Notes: generated by a model from the letters alone, not told the origin. A DNA stretch of 64,000 nucleotides from Mycobacterium sp. JS623 (GCF_000328565.1 NC_019966.1:3906001-3970000), one strand, 5' to 3'. Counted from the first letter of the stretch, positions 18,975 through 28,299 are shown. Translations and numbers: made by a program.

Positions 18975-19703
18975 TTAGCTGTCGAGGATGCGGCGCTTTT
19001 CGTTCTCGAATTCGGCTTCCGTCAACGCGCCCGAGTCACGCAAAGCGGCAAGCTGCCGAAGCTGCTCGAGACGCACGCCCTGATCGGTCGGCGTGAAGCC
19101 CGATCCGCTACTGAACGCCGGCTCGTCGAGGTGGACAGCCTCGTCGGGCAGAAGTGGTGTGGCCGCCTTGGCCGAGCGGGCCGACCAGAACAATGCCACG
19201 ATGAGCTCCACCACGCCGAGCGCAAGGATCCCGCCGAACAGCCACGTCAGCCACCCGTAGGAACTGCCATGGCCGAACGCGAGCCGGGGACTGATGTAGC
19301 CGTTGACGTTTCCGTCGGTGACGATGTCGTAGGTGCCGTCCTGTGGGACCTGCACCAGCCATACCTGCACGTGCGTATCGCTGTTGACCGTCGTTGTGCC
19401 GCCGACACTTTCGGTCACTTCGGGTTTGGCACCGCCCTGCTGCGGCGTGATTGAGAACTTCAGATCCGGGATGGGGAACCCACTCGAGGGGCTGCCCGTG
19501 ACCATCGTGTGGAAGCTGACAGTCATCTCACCGGCCGGCAGGTGCAGGCTGGTCGAGCCGGGGACGGGCACCTCTCCGTAGGCGTCGTACTCGTCGAGGA
19601 CGAACGCGTTGAGCATCAGCATCGCGATAAGCCCAACGCCACCGACTACCAACGCCACAACAGCGGAAACCATCGCGACGCGAGGCCCGATCTGTTTGCG
19701 CAT
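18975..19703 (-). CDS. Membrane protein with C-terminal SHOCT domain
   Basis: The protein has 242 aa. One N-terminal helix (residues 9-33) is followed by an extracytoplasmic beta-rich region of about 115 residues, a second helix (about 150-172), and a cytoplasmic tail ending in the short SHOCT helix pair LEQLRQLAALRDSGALTEAEFENEKRRIL (residues about 212-240). SHOCT tails are oligomerisation modules. The function is unknown. A smaller SHOCT protein lies at 41434. It is divergent from the SABATH-type methyltransferase. Confidence 0.75.
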   Translation of the reverse strand: MRKQIGPRVAMVSAVVALVVGGVGLIAMLMLNAFVLDEYDAYGEVPVPGSTSLHLPAGEMTVSFHTMVTGSPSSGFPIPDLKFSITPQQGGAKPEVTESVGGTTTVNSDTHVQVWLVQVPQDGTYDIVTDGNVNGYISPRLAFGHGSSYGWLTWLFGGILALGVVELIVALFWSARSAKAATPLLPDEAVHLDEPAFSSGSGFTPTDQGVRLEQLRQLAALRDSGALTEAEFENEKRRILDS

Positions 19704-19883
19704 GCGTGCAGTCTGTCATGCCTCGGTTTGCGCCGAGGCGCCAATCAGCCACGTGGCCGGCCCCTGGAGAAGGGCCGGCGGCTGCGGGAGCGCTCCGTGC
19801 AACTGATCGGGCGAGCTTCCCGACGGCAGACTGAACCCGGGCCTTCGTCGGCGCAGGCCGCAGCCGCGAGCTACCGTCGTAGT

Positions 19884-20972
19884 GTGCCCGAATCCAGCAT
19901 CGTCGTGCGGCCTGAGCCGATGGACAGCGGTTCCTATACCGCGAGCTCGCGGCTGCAGGCGGCCGGATTGTCGGGGGCGATAAAGCTTTTCGAGGATGCG
20001 GCTAACACCGTCCCGCTACCAAAGCCGCCGCAACCGATCGTGATCGCCGACTACGGCGCGTCCACCGGGCACAACTCGCTGCTGCCGATCTGCGCCGCCA
20101 TCGCGGTGGCACGCAAGCGGACCCGACCCGAGCACTCGATCTTGGTGGCGCATACCGATGTGGCCGAGAACGACTTCACGGTGTTGTTCCAGACGCTCGA
20201 CGACGACCCCGACTCGTACCTGAAGAAGGACGCGGCGAGCTTCGCCTCGGCGATCGGCCGGTCGTTTTACACCCAGATTCTGCCGTCCAACAGTGTGAAC
20301 CTGGGCTGGTCGTCGTGGGCGATCCAGTGGCTCGGTAAGGTTCCGGCGCCGGTGCCCGACCACTTACAGGTCGCCTTCAGCGGCGACGAGAACGTGAAGG
20401 CGGCCTACGCCAAACAGGCGGCATTCGACTGGCATGAGTTCGTCGCATTTCGCGGTCGCGAACTGTGCCCCGGCGGCCGACTTGTGGTGTTGACGACGGC
20501 CGTTGGCGATGACGGGGAATTCGGCCACCGGCCGTTGTTCCGCGGCATGCTCGCCGAGCTCGCCGACCTGGTGGCGCAGGGGCTGATCACCGACGACGAG
20601 GTGCGCCGCATGTGCATCCCGATGGTCTCCCGCTGTGCCACGGACTTCCTGTTACCGTTTGCACCCAAGGGTCGATTCGAGCGGCTCGAAATCGAGCACC
20701 TCGAGGTGTTCAACGCCGAGGACCGGTTCTGGTCCCAGTACCGAGTTGACCGGGACGCCAAGGCTTTCGGCGCGCAGTGGGCGGCATTCGCGAGGGCGTC
20801 GGTGTTCCCGTCGCTGGCCAGCGCGCTCGACGGCGGCCGAAGCGACCCGCGGTGTGGCGAGTTCATCGATCGATTGGAGGCCGGCGTCGCGGGGCGGATG
20901 GCCGCCGAGCCGGAGGAGATGCAGATTCCGCTGGCTCAGGTGGTGCTGTGGAAGCGGCCCAAGGCGCGCTAG
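19884..20972 (+). CDS. SABATH-type carboxyl methyltransferase
   Basis: The protein has 362 aa. The start of the fold (SYTASSRLQAAGLSGAIKLFEDA), the SAM site VIADYGASTGHNSLLPI and the middle part SNSVNLGWSSWAIQWL resemble the SAM-dependent carboxyl methyltransferases of the plant SABATH family, with the usual WSSWAIQWL aromatic segment. Such enzymes methylate carboxylates of small acids. GTG 19884 fits a possible leaderless start, with TACCGT a few bases upstream. ATG 19920 (350 aa) is a good alternative. Its TAG overlaps the stop of the convergent regulator in CTAG. Confidence 0.78.
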   Translation: MPESSIVVRPEPMDSGSYTASSRLQAAGLSGAIKLFEDAANTVPLPKPPQPIVIADYGASTGHNSLLPICAAIAVARKRTRPEHSILVAHTDVAENDFTVLFQTLDDDPDSYLKKDAASFASAIGRSFYTQILPSNSVNLGWSSWAIQWLGKVPAPVPDHLQVAFSGDENVKAAYAKQAAFDWHEFVAFRGRELCPGGRLVVLTTAVGDDGEFGHRPLFRGMLAELADLVAQGLITDDEVRRMCIPMVSRCATDFLLPFAPKGRFERLEIEHLEVFNAEDRFWSQYRVDRDAKAFGAQWAAFARASVFPSLASALDGGRSDPRCGEFIDRLEAGVAGRMAAEPEEMQIPLAQVVLWKRPKAR

Positions 20973-21931
20973 CCCGCCATTCGGTCGCGAAAGGTGTTGC
21001 GGTAGCTCTGGGGCGCCACCCCGGTGAGCCGCCGGAACTGCTCCCGAAAATTGGCAGGCGAGCTGAATCCGACGTCGCGGCCGATCTTTTCGACGCCGTG
21101 GGCGGTGCTCTCCAGTAGCTGCTGAGCGTGCCGGATGCGCACCCCGGTCACCCACTGCATCGGCGTCTGGCCCGTCTCGGCCTGGAATCGGCGGTTCAGC
21201 GTGCGGACGCTCATGGCGGCGCGCTTGGCGATGTCACCGAGCGTCAGGTCACGATGCGCCTGCTGCTCGATCCATGCCAACACATCGTCGAGTTCCGTGC
21301 GTTCGGCAATATGCTTGGCGGTGGCCATGTTTCGTAGGATGAACTGCGCCTGCCCTCCGCTGCGGTGCAAGGGCGCGACCGCAAGCCGTGCGGCGTGGGC
21401 CGCCACCGCGGCACCGTAGTCACGAGCAACCATGTGCAGACACAGGTCCAGGCCTGCCGATGCGCCTGCCGATGTCAGCAGTTGGCCTTCGTCGACATAG
21501 AGAACGTCGGGATCGAGGTTCACCGCGGGGAACGTGGCGCGAAACCGGTCGGCGGCGAGCCAATGAGTGGTCGCACGTCTTCCGTCGAGCAGCCCGGCTT
21601 CGGCCAGGCTGAACGCGCCTGAACAGATCGAGGCGATTCTGGCCCCTGCGGCATACGCGGTGTCGAGCGCCCGCAGCACGGGTTCGGGCGTGGCTACGGT
21701 CACGTCGTTGCGGCCAGGAACGACGATGGTGTCGGCCTCCGCCGCGGCGTCGATGCTGTGGTCGGTCGCGATGCGCATCGGTCCCGCGGCGACGACGGGT
21801 TCGGAGCCGCAGACCAGCACGCGATATCCCGGCCCACCGGTCGGCAGCTGCACCCGGCCGAAGGTCTCGACCGCGGTACTCAAGTCGAATGCGATCGTGT
21901 CCGGCAAGGCGAGGACCGCGACGGTGTGCAC
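20969..21931 (-). CDS. GlxA-type regulator: DJ-1/PfpI domain plus AraC helix-turn-helix
   Basis: The protein has 320 aa. Residues 1-185 are a class I glutamine amidotransferase-like (DJ-1/PfpI) domain with the elbow ASICSGAFSLAEAGLL. Residues 215-315 are an AraC DNA-binding domain (LGDIAKRAAMSVRTLNRRFQ, and a second helix-turn-helix around VGFSSPANFREQFRRLTG). Such proteins sense small molecules and activate nearby genes. It follows the ThDP enzyme by 46 bp on the same strand and is probably cotranscribed. Its stop shares CTAG with the convergent methyltransferase. Confidence 0.88.
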   Translation of the reverse strand: MHTVAVLALPDTIAFDLSTAVETFGRVQLPTGGPGYRVLVCGSEPVVAAGPMRIATDHSIDAAAEADTIVVPGRNDVTVATPEPVLRALDTAYAAGARIASICSGAFSLAEAGLLDGRRATTHWLAADRFRATFPAVNLDPDVLYVDEGQLLTSAGASAGLDLCLHMVARDYGAAVAAHAARLAVAPLHRSGGQAQFILRNMATAKHIAERTELDDVLAWIEQQAHRDLTLGDIAKRAAMSVRTLNRRFQAETGQTPMQWVTGVRIRHAQQLLESTAHGVEKIGRDVGFSSPANFREQFRRLTGVAPQSYRNTFRDRMAG

Positions 21932-21977
21932 GGACAGACCCTAGCAGCTGCGGTGGCAATATCATGGCGATCGTGGG

Positions 21978-23663
21978 CTATTTGGCCAACACGGCGTCGA
22001 TCAGGTGTGGTCCTGGTTCGGCGATCGCAGCGCTGAAGTGGGTCCCGAGCTCTTCGGCCGTGATGGCGCGCTTCGCAGGAACGCCAAACCCTTCGGCGAT
22101 GGCCACGAAGTCGAGGCCCGGATTGGACAGGTCGAGCAGCGACTGCGCCTTGGGGCCGCCGGCTGTCGCGCCGACGCGCTGCAACTCGAGTTGCAGGATC
22201 GCGTAGGCCCGGTTGTTGAGGATGACGACGGTGATGTCGAGTTGTTCGCGAGCCATCGTCCACAACGCCGAAATCGTGTACATCGCGCTGCCGTCGGACT
22301 GCAGCGCGATGACGGGCCGGTGTGGCGCAGCGACGGCGGCGCCGACCGCAACCGGTAGGCCCTGGCCGATCGCACCACCAGTCAGTGTGAGGACGTCGTG
22401 GGGTGGTGACGCGGCAGTCGCATCGGGTAGCAGCAGCCCACTGGTGTTGGCCTCGTCGGAGATGATCGCGTTCTCGGGCAACAGTGCGCCGATCACCGAC
22501 GTCCAGTTGTCGGATCGCAGTGGCCCGCTGGGCAATTGCGGCGTGCCGGCGAGCGACTCGACAAGCTCAGGCGCGCCAAGGCCATCGGCGATCGCCTGCA
22601 GCTGTTCGGCCGCGACCGTGTGCACCTTTGCGCCACCGGGCACCAGATCCCCAGGAAGATTCGGGTACGCGAAGAAGGCCACGGGCGACCGCGCGCCGGC
22701 CAGGATCAAATGCCTTGCGCCCCTGAGCTGTTCCTGCGCCATTTCGGCGAAGTAGCCCAGGCGCGCGATATCCGGGACACCTCGACCCCGGGCCAGCCGG
22801 GCGGGAAACGTTTCGACCAGAACCCGGGAGCCTGTGGCGGCCAAGATCCGCGCGGCGGCGCGCAGCCCGGACGCGGAGGTGGCAGATCCACCAAGTAACA
22901 GAATCGCTTTCTCGCCATACGTTTTCAGCAATTCAGCGGCACCAGCGACGTCGACGTCAGCCGACTCGCGCATCCCACCCGGCCACTCACTGCGCGGGCC
23001 GAGTCTCGTCATCGCGCGGTACAGGTGCCCTTCGACTGTCCTGGCCGACATGGTCAGCTTCTCGGCGACCTCGAGCGTGGAGTAGCCCTGCGAGATGAAT
23101 CGAACGATGTCCCGCTCAAGATTGCTCAGTGGCGTCGACGGAGGCGCGTCGGTTTCCACTTCGCTCCACGACAGGTCGGCTGGCAAGACCAGCGTGGAGA
23201 CACACCCGAGACTGGCGGAGGCGATGGCCCGCCCAACGGTCACTGCGAGTTCAGCGGTCGAAGCGGGCCGATGCACTGTGCCGGTCAGCCAGTGTCCCAA
23301 CGCGTCGATATCGGATTGCAGTGGCGCATCGAGCTTTTGGTGGTAGGTCGCATGATCGCCGACGATGTTGATCACTGGGCTACCCGCACGACGGGCGTTG
23401 TGTAGGTTCGCCAACCCGTTCGCCATCCCCGGCCCCAGATGCAGCAGGGTGGCGGCGGGCTTACCCGCGATGCGGGCATACCCGTCTGCGGCGCCCGTCA
23501 CCACGCCTTCGAAGAGGCACAGCACCGCGCGCATCTGCGGAGCAGAGTCCAACGCGGCGACGAAATGCATCTCCGATGTGCCGGGATTGGCGAAGCAGAC
23601 GTCGACTCCCCCGGCGATCAGTCCGTCGATCACGACATGTGCACCTGTAGTCACCCACCCCAT
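21978..23663 (-). CDS. ThDP-dependent acetolactate synthase/benzoylformate decarboxylase-like enzyme with inserted LuxR-type HTH
   Basis: The protein has 561 aa. The PYR domain (residues 1-165) has the active-site Glu in CLFEGVVTGAADGYAR. The PP domain (residues about 370-560) has the ThDP site QSDGSAMYTISALW...NNRAY, with SDG in place of the usual GDG. Between PADLSWSE (about 168) and the central domain (from about 233) lies an extra segment at about residues 177-225. It reads as a GerE/LuxR helix-turn-helix: LSNLERDIVRFISQGYSTLE, VAEKLTMSARTVEGHLYRAM, TRLG. The insert is in frame and GC-typical. ATG 23663 starts the conserved part; ATG 23708 is possible. The rest resembles mycobacterial IlvX. 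It is in an apparent operon with the GlxA regulator. Confidence 0.82.
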   Translation of the reverse strand: MGWVTTGAHVVIDGLIAGGVDVCFANPGTSEMHFVAALDSAPQMRAVLCLFEGVVTGAADGYARIAGKPAATLLHLGPGMANGLANLHNARRAGSPVINIVGDHATYHQKLDAPLQSDIDALGHWLTGTVHRPASTAELAVTVGRAIASASLGCVSTLVLPADLSWSEVETDAPPSTPLSNLERDIVRFISQGYSTLEVAEKLTMSARTVEGHLYRAMTRLGPRSEWPGGMRESADVDVAGAAELLKTYGEKAILLLGGSATSASGLRAAARILAATGSRVLVETFPARLARGRGVPDIARLGYFAEMAQEQLRGARHLILAGARSPVAFFAYPNLPGDLVPGGAKVHTVAAEQLQAIADGLGAPELVESLAGTPQLPSGPLRSDNWTSVIGALLPENAIISDEANTSGLLLPDATAASPPHDVLTLTGGAIGQGLPVAVGAAVAAPHRPVIALQSDGSAMYTISALWTMAREQLDITVVILNNRAYAILQLELQRVGATAGGPKAQSLLDLSNPGLDFVAIAEGFGVPAKRAITAEELGTHFSAAIAEPGPHLIDAVLAK

Positions 23664-23833
23664 AGTGGTCGGCGCCCCGCCCCGGCACCAGGGCATTGAT
23701 CGCATCACTCACCGTGACGTCGAGGCCGACACATTTGTCGCATTGGCCACGGCCGCACTGGTGGCCACATCTCGGCGAGCAATGGCCGTCTAACCGCTAG
23801 TCGCCGTCTGTCGGCCCGCCCGACGATGAGCAC

Positions 23834-24460
23834 ATGCACGCACAGATTGTGTTGTTCGACGGGTTCGACCCGCTCGATGCCATCGCCCCGTTCGAGGTGC
23901 TGGCCGCCGGCAGCGAGGAGGTCGGCGGTGACCTGGACGTCGAACTGGTCTCGGCCGAGGGGCCGCGACCGGTGGTCAGCGGGACCCGCAGCATGGTGTT
24001 GAACGCGACGGCACAACTCGATCCGGCGAAACCTGGCTACGTGATCGTGCCCGGCGCCAGCGGTCCCATCGACGGCGATCCCGACGAGATCGATACGATT
24101 CCGGTCCTGCTGGCGCGGTTCGGTGAGACGGCCGCGGTCCCGTTGATACAGAAGGCGATCGCCAATCCCGACGTCACCGTCGCCACGGTCTGTGGAGGAT
24201 CGCTCGCACTCGCGATGGCGGGACTGCTCGAGGGTCGGCATGCCGTCACTCATCACCTCGGCATGGACGTGCTGGAGGCCACCGGCGTCAACGTCGTTCA
24301 TGCGCGCGTCGTAGACGACGGCGATCTGGTCACCGCGGGCGGCGTGACCTCGGGCCTGGACCTCGCATTGCATCTGCTGCGGCGAAGCTACGGCCCGCGC
24401 GTTGCGCTGGCCGTCGAGTCGTTGTTCGCCTACGAGCGAAGGGGAACGGTGTGGCGCTGA
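23834..24460 (+). CDS. DJ-1/PfpI-family protein
   Basis: The protein has 208 aa. The fold signature starts at residue 3 (AQIVLFDGFDPLDAIAPFEVL), with IVPGASGPIDG near 75 and the nucleophile elbow TVATVCGGSLALAMAGLLEG near 118, which contains the conserved Cys. HHLGMDVLEATG and TAGGVTSGLDLALHLLRRSYG complete the pattern of ThiJ/isonitrile-hydratase-like members. No DNA-binding domain follows, unlike the GlxA gene nearby. It is divergent from the ThDP enzyme (170-bp gap). The reaction is unknown. Confidence 0.85.
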   Translation: MHAQIVLFDGFDPLDAIAPFEVLAAGSEEVGGDLDVELVSAEGPRPVVSGTRSMVLNATAQLDPAKPGYVIVPGASGPIDGDPDEIDTIPVLLARFGETAAVPLIQKAIANPDVTVATVCGGSLALAMAGLLEGRHAVTHHLGMDVLEATGVNVVHARVVDDGDLVTAGGVTSGLDLALHLLRRSYGPRVALAVESLFAYERRGTVWR

Positions 24461-24744
24461 CCGGCATCTGGGACGTCACGATCAAGACGCCGATCGGGTC
24501 GCTGGCCGTCGTGTACACATTCGACGAGGACGGGGCGACGGGTACGGCGACCAGCAAGGGCGAGATAGTGCCGTTGCGCGACATCGTCGTTGCGGGACAA
24601 CGGGTTACCTGGCGCCAGTCGGTGACCAAGCCGATGCGGCTCAACCTCGAGTTCGATGTCGTGGTCGACGGCGACCGGCTGGCGGGCCACTCGAAGGCAG
24701 GCAGGTTGCCGCGCTCAGCGGTGACGGGTGTGCGCCGAAGATGA
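24451..24744 (+). CDS. Small beta-rich hypothetical protein
   Basis: The protein has 97 aa. It begins with GTG 24451, overlapping the end of the PfpI gene by 10 bp, with AAGGGGA just upstream. The sequence alternates short strands (GIWDVTIKTPIGSLAVVYTF, DEDGATGTATSKGEI, QRVTWRQSV, LNLEFDVVVDGDRLAGHSKAG), like a small lipocalin-type barrel. I recall similar short mycobacterial proteins but no function. Translational coupling suggests it works with the PfpI protein. Confidence 0.7.
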   Translation: MALTGIWDVTIKTPIGSLAVVYTFDEDGATGTATSKGEIVPLRDIVVAGQRVTWRQSVTKPMRLNLEFDVVVDGDRLAGHSKAGRLPRSAVTGVRRR

Positions 24745-24758
24745 CGACATGAGCCCCA

Positions 24759-26540
24759 TCAGGGCCGCATTGCGTATGCGCCGTCGTAGGCCTTGACGCG
24801 CTCCCATACCCGGTTGAAGCGGTCGGCGTCGGACACCGGTTTGCGGATGGCGCCGATGGCCCAGTCCTGCTGGGCCTGCGTTGAACTCGGCTTACCGTGC
24901 AGCGCAACGGCATACGTGGAGAAGTCACGAACCTGGAAGTCGAAGATCTGATCGACGATGTCGTCATCAAGCCCGGTCAGCGCGGCCTGCTCCAGAATGA
25001 GTTGGCCGTAGACGATCAGTGAGAACAGGTGCCCGACGTTGAGCATGAAGTCAAGATCTTTCTGCTGATCCGCATCGGGGGCCGCGGTCGCGAGTAGCGT
25101 CGAAAACGCCCGAGCCTGTTCGTAGGACCGCGCGACGTTCGCGATGCCCAGGTGCTTCTGGTAGACCGGCTTCCAGTCGGCGAATTGCACCTTGCCTGCG
25201 CCGCGCGTCGGTCCTTGATTCCAGAAGAACACGTCATCGGCCGGGTCGTTGCGCGTCGGGATCTCCGGATACTCCGCGGGATTGAACATGTAGTTCGGCA
25301 TGAACTTCAGCACCAGGCCGACGTTGACGTGCACGGTGCCTTCCAGTCGCGGCAGCGTGCCGATCAACTGCGAGACCTCACGGAACATCGTGTTCTTCTC
25401 ATACCCCTTGGCGGCGATCACGTCGTGCAGTGCGCGCAGCACCGTCTCACCCTCCATGGTGACCTTCGCCTTGGTCATCGGGTTGAACAACAGGTAGCGT
25501 CGGTCGTCGAGGCTGGCGCTGCGGAAGTAGTCGACAGAGCGCTGACTGAACAACTTCATCGCGACCAGCCGTGCGTACGCATCGACGAAATTGGCTCGCA
25601 CGTGGGAGAAGTCGGTGACCGGGTTGCCGTACAGGATGCGGTTCTGCGCATGGGTGATCGCCTCGTAGAAGGCGTGTTCGGTCATGCCGATCGTGCACGT
25701 GCACAAGTTGAACTTGCCAACGTTGACCGTATTCAGTGCTGCCGCAAAGGCTTCCACACCGGTGTGCAGGATGTCTGATTCACGCACCGGATAGTTCTCC
25801 AGCCGGAACGTGCTGACGTAGATCTGCATGTGCACAACGTTGTCGAGCAAGTGGTAGTTCTCGTGCTGGCTGTCGACGGCGAAGAACACGTACGCGTCCT
25901 GGCCCTCGACGTCGCCGCGTCGCCCGAACACCGACACCATGCTGGCGACGTTGCCGTTGCCGATGTAGTACTTCTCCCCCGAGGCGCGATACCGGATGCC
26001 GTTGGCACGGTCCTCCTCGGTGGCCGGCGTCAGCACCATGTCGGTGTTGTAGACATCGGCGCCGTGAGCCCGCTCCGACAGCCCAAAGGCCATCACCTGG
26101 CCGGCATCCAGGTCGTCAGCGGCCTTGAGCTTGGCGTCCTTGTTCTCGCTCTGCCAGATCGGTCCGAGGCCCAGGATGGTGACCTGCTCGGTGTACCAGT
26201 ACGTCAGCCCGTAAAACCCGAGGATCTCCGAAAGCGCGGCGTTGCGGGCGGCATCCCAGCGTTTGTTCGGGTCGCCGTCGGCGAACTCCGACGGCGTCAG
26301 GAACGTCGCGAACAGCTTCTCGCGCCTGACGAAGTCGACGAAGTCCGCGGGCCACTGCGCAGCCAGGTCGTCGTCCAGGATGCGCTTCTTGCCCTGGCCC
26401 TCGAACCAGTCGATGGTGGCGCGCAGCAGCCGCCGCGTCTCCTCGTCGAACTGCTGCGGGTCGTAGGTGTTCGGGTCGAAGAGCAAGCCGTCGGTTCGGC
26501 GGGCAGGAGCGGAGCGACCGGGGGATGAGGTCTGCGTCAT
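24759..26540 (-). CDS. Large acyl-CoA dehydrogenase (FadE-type)
   Basis: The protein has 593 aa, longer than the roughly 380-aa core family. After an N-terminal helical part, the FAD/substrate region VMAFGLSERAHGADVYNTDM (near residue 150) and the beta-domain GEKYYIGNGNVASMVSVFGR (near 187) are recognisable. The C-terminal helical part contains a long tail. It is predicted to catalyse alpha,beta-dehydrogenation of an acyl-CoA. I cannot assign which FadE it is, nor place the catalytic base with certainty. It starts 10 bp after the upstream DnaK-like gene ends, so the two probably form an operon. Confidence 0.8.
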   Translation of the reverse strand: MTQTSSPGRSAPARRTDGLLFDPNTYDPQQFDEETRRLLRATIDWFEGQGKKRILDDDLAAQWPADFVDFVRREKLFATFLTPSEFADGDPNKRWDAARNAALSEILGFYGLTYWYTEQVTILGLGPIWQSENKDAKLKAADDLDAGQVMAFGLSERAHGADVYNTDMVLTPATEEDRANGIRYRASGEKYYIGNGNVASMVSVFGRRGDVEGQDAYVFFAVDSQHENYHLLDNVVHMQIYVSTFRLENYPVRESDILHTGVEAFAAALNTVNVGKFNLCTCTIGMTEHAFYEAITHAQNRILYGNPVTDFSHVRANFVDAYARLVAMKLFSQRSVDYFRSASLDDRRYLLFNPMTKAKVTMEGETVLRALHDVIAAKGYEKNTMFREVSQLIGTLPRLEGTVHVNVGLVLKFMPNYMFNPAEYPEIPTRNDPADDVFFWNQGPTRGAGKVQFADWKPVYQKHLGIANVARSYEQARAFSTLLATAAPDADQQKDLDFMLNVGHLFSLIVYGQLILEQAALTGLDDDIVDQIFDFQVRDFSTYAVALHGKPSSTQAQQDWAIGAIRKPVSDADRFNRVWERVKAYDGAYAMRP

Positions 26541-26550
26541 GCAGGCGAGC

Positions 26551-28299
26551 CTAGGGCTGCGCCGGTATCTGCGGCGCGGGAACCCACGGCAGGCCGGGGA
26601 TCGTCGGGTACGGCGCGGTCGGGCTCCACACGGGCGGCTGCGACGTCGGCGGAGCTTCCGTGGTCGGCGGCGGTGCCTCCGAGGTAGGCGGCGGTGGCGG
26701 CGGCGCCTCGGTCGTCTGCGGCGGAGGCGGCGGAGCCTCGGTCGCGGTCTGCGGAGGCGGTGCCTGCTGGGTCACGGTGCGAGTCTGCGGCGCGCGCGTC
26801 TGCGGCGCGGGGGCCTGCGTCTCTGGGGGTGGTGCGGCCGCGGTGGTGGTGAGGGCCGGCGTGGTGGTGGTTGTGACGGGGCCGGTCGTCGACGCCGGCG
26901 TCGGCGTCGAGTCGCCACGCATCACGAAGAGCACCGCAGCGGCGAGCGCCGCGAGCAGCGCCAGCGCCCCGGCGACCAGCACCAGCGCAGGCTTGCGGTA
27001 CCACGGAAGCGGCGCTGCATCGTGCTCATATGGCTCATGGTCGAACTGCATCTGCGGGCGCGCGTCATAGCCGCCGTCGACGGGTGCGGCGTAGTCATAC
27101 GACTCAGCTGGCGCGACATCGGGGACGTCGTTGGCGTCCGACCACGCCAACGCACGAAACGTGCTCGACGCGGGTCCCGCGTCCTGCGCGCCGACCTCGG
27201 GCGCCATCGCGGTGGCCGCGCCTGCCGCGGCCGCGACGCCGGGTACCACCGCCATCGACGTCGCACCCTCCTCGACCGTGCCGCGCACCGCCCGCAGCCC
27301 GCCGCCGATCGCGGCGGCCAACTCGGGCTGCCCCGTGGTGATGACGGGCACCCGAAAGTGTTCGGACAGCGTGGTGGTGATGATCGGAATGCGCGCCCCA
27401 CCACCCGCGGTCGCTACGGCGACGAGATCAGCGCCGCGAATTCCGTTGCGCTCCACGGTGTCCTGCACCACCGCGACGAATTCGGCAAGCGGCGCGCGGA
27501 TCGATTCGTCGAGTTCGGTGCGGGTCAGCCGCACATCGCTGCGGTGCGCGGGCAACTCGGCCACAAGTGAGGTGACGGCCGCGGTGGACAACCGCTCCTT
27601 GGCTCCGCGGCACTGGGCCCTCAGCCGGCTCAGCGAGCCGATGGCCGAGGTGCCGGACAGATCGATGGTGCCCGCGGCCGACAGGTCGTTGATGACGTGG
27701 GTCAGCAGCGCCTGGTCGATGAGATCGCCGGACAGGTCGGTGTGGCGAACGGTCGGGCCAACAGGCGCGAAGCCGTTGGTGGCATCGACGAGCGTGATGC
27801 TGGTGCCGGTGCCCCCGAAATCGCAGAGCGCGATCACGCCGCGGGTCGGCACGCCGGGATCGTCCTGCAATGCGGTGAGCGCTGCGGAAGCATCGGAGAC
27901 CAGCGGTGCCTGCTGAAACTCCGGCACCGCGGCCAGGGCGGTGCGCAGCGCGTCGACGGCCGCGGGTCGCCAATGGGCGGGGTAGGTGACCGCGACGGGT
28001 CCCGCCGGCCGCTGGCCGACGGTGTAGAGCATGGCGCGCAACGCGTCGGCGAGCACCTTGTCGGCCAGATGTGAGGAGCCGTCGGCGGCGACGATCCCGA
28101 CGGGGTCGCCAACGCGGTCGACGAAGTCGGTGATGATCAGGCCGCGCTCGGTGAGGTTGGGGTTTTCGCTGGGCACGCCCACCTCGGGCGGCCTGTGCGG
28201 GTACAGCGTCACCACCGGAGACCGCGTCACCGCGGTCCGGCCCACTACCACGGCCGTCAGGTTGGTGGCGCCAACCGACAGCCCTACCCCGTCAGACAT
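26551..28299 (-). CDS. DnaK/actin-fold membrane protein with proline-rich exterior (Rv2264c-like)
   Basis: The protein has 582 aa. Residues 1-350 have the Hsp70/actin ATPase pattern: VGLSVGATNLTAVVV at the N terminus, ALCDFGGTGTSITLVD near residue 165, and AVATAGGGARIPIITTTLSEHF near 305. A charged linker is followed by one membrane helix (about 435-460, LVLVAGALALLAALAAAVLFV). The outside tail (about 465-582) is rich in Pro and Thr (repeated PPPPQTTEAPPP type). No peptide-binding domain is seen. It resembles Rv2264c. A wall-facing sensing or scaffolding role is inference. Confidence 0.8.
   Translation of the reverse strand: MSDGVGLSVGATNLTAVVVGRTAVTRSPVVTLYPHRPPEVGVPSENPNLTERGLIITDFVDRVGDPVGIVAADGSSHLADKVLADALRAMLYTVGQRPAGPVAVTYPAHWRPAAVDALRTALAAVPEFQQAPLVSDASAALTALQDDPGVPTRGVIALCDFGGTGTSITLVDATNGFAPVGPTVRHTDLSGDLIDQALLTHVINDLSAAGTIDLSGTSAIGSLSRLRAQCRGAKERLSTAAVTSLVAELPAHRSDVRLTRTELDESIRAPLAEFVAVVQDTVERNGIRGADLVAVATAGGGARIPIITTTLSEHFRVPVITTGQPELAAAIGGGLRAVRGTVEEGATSMAVVPGVAAAAGAATAMAPEVGAQDAGPASSTFRALAWSDANDVPDVAPAESYDYAAPVDGGYDARPQMQFDHEPYEHDAAPLPWYRKPALVLVAGALALLAALAAAVLFVMRGDSTPTPASTTGPVTTTTTPALTTTAAAPPPETQAPAPQTRAPQTRTVTQQAPPPQTATEAPPPPPQTTEAPPPPPPTSEAPPPTTEAPPTSQPPVWSPTAPYPTIPGLPWVPAPQIPAQP

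Noticed and set aside
26467..27570. 367-aa plus-strand open frame rich in Arg and Gly
   Set aside because: It is antisense to the acyl-CoA dehydrogenase start and the DnaK-like gene. Its composition simply mirrors the Pro/Thr repeats and it has no ribosome site or family.
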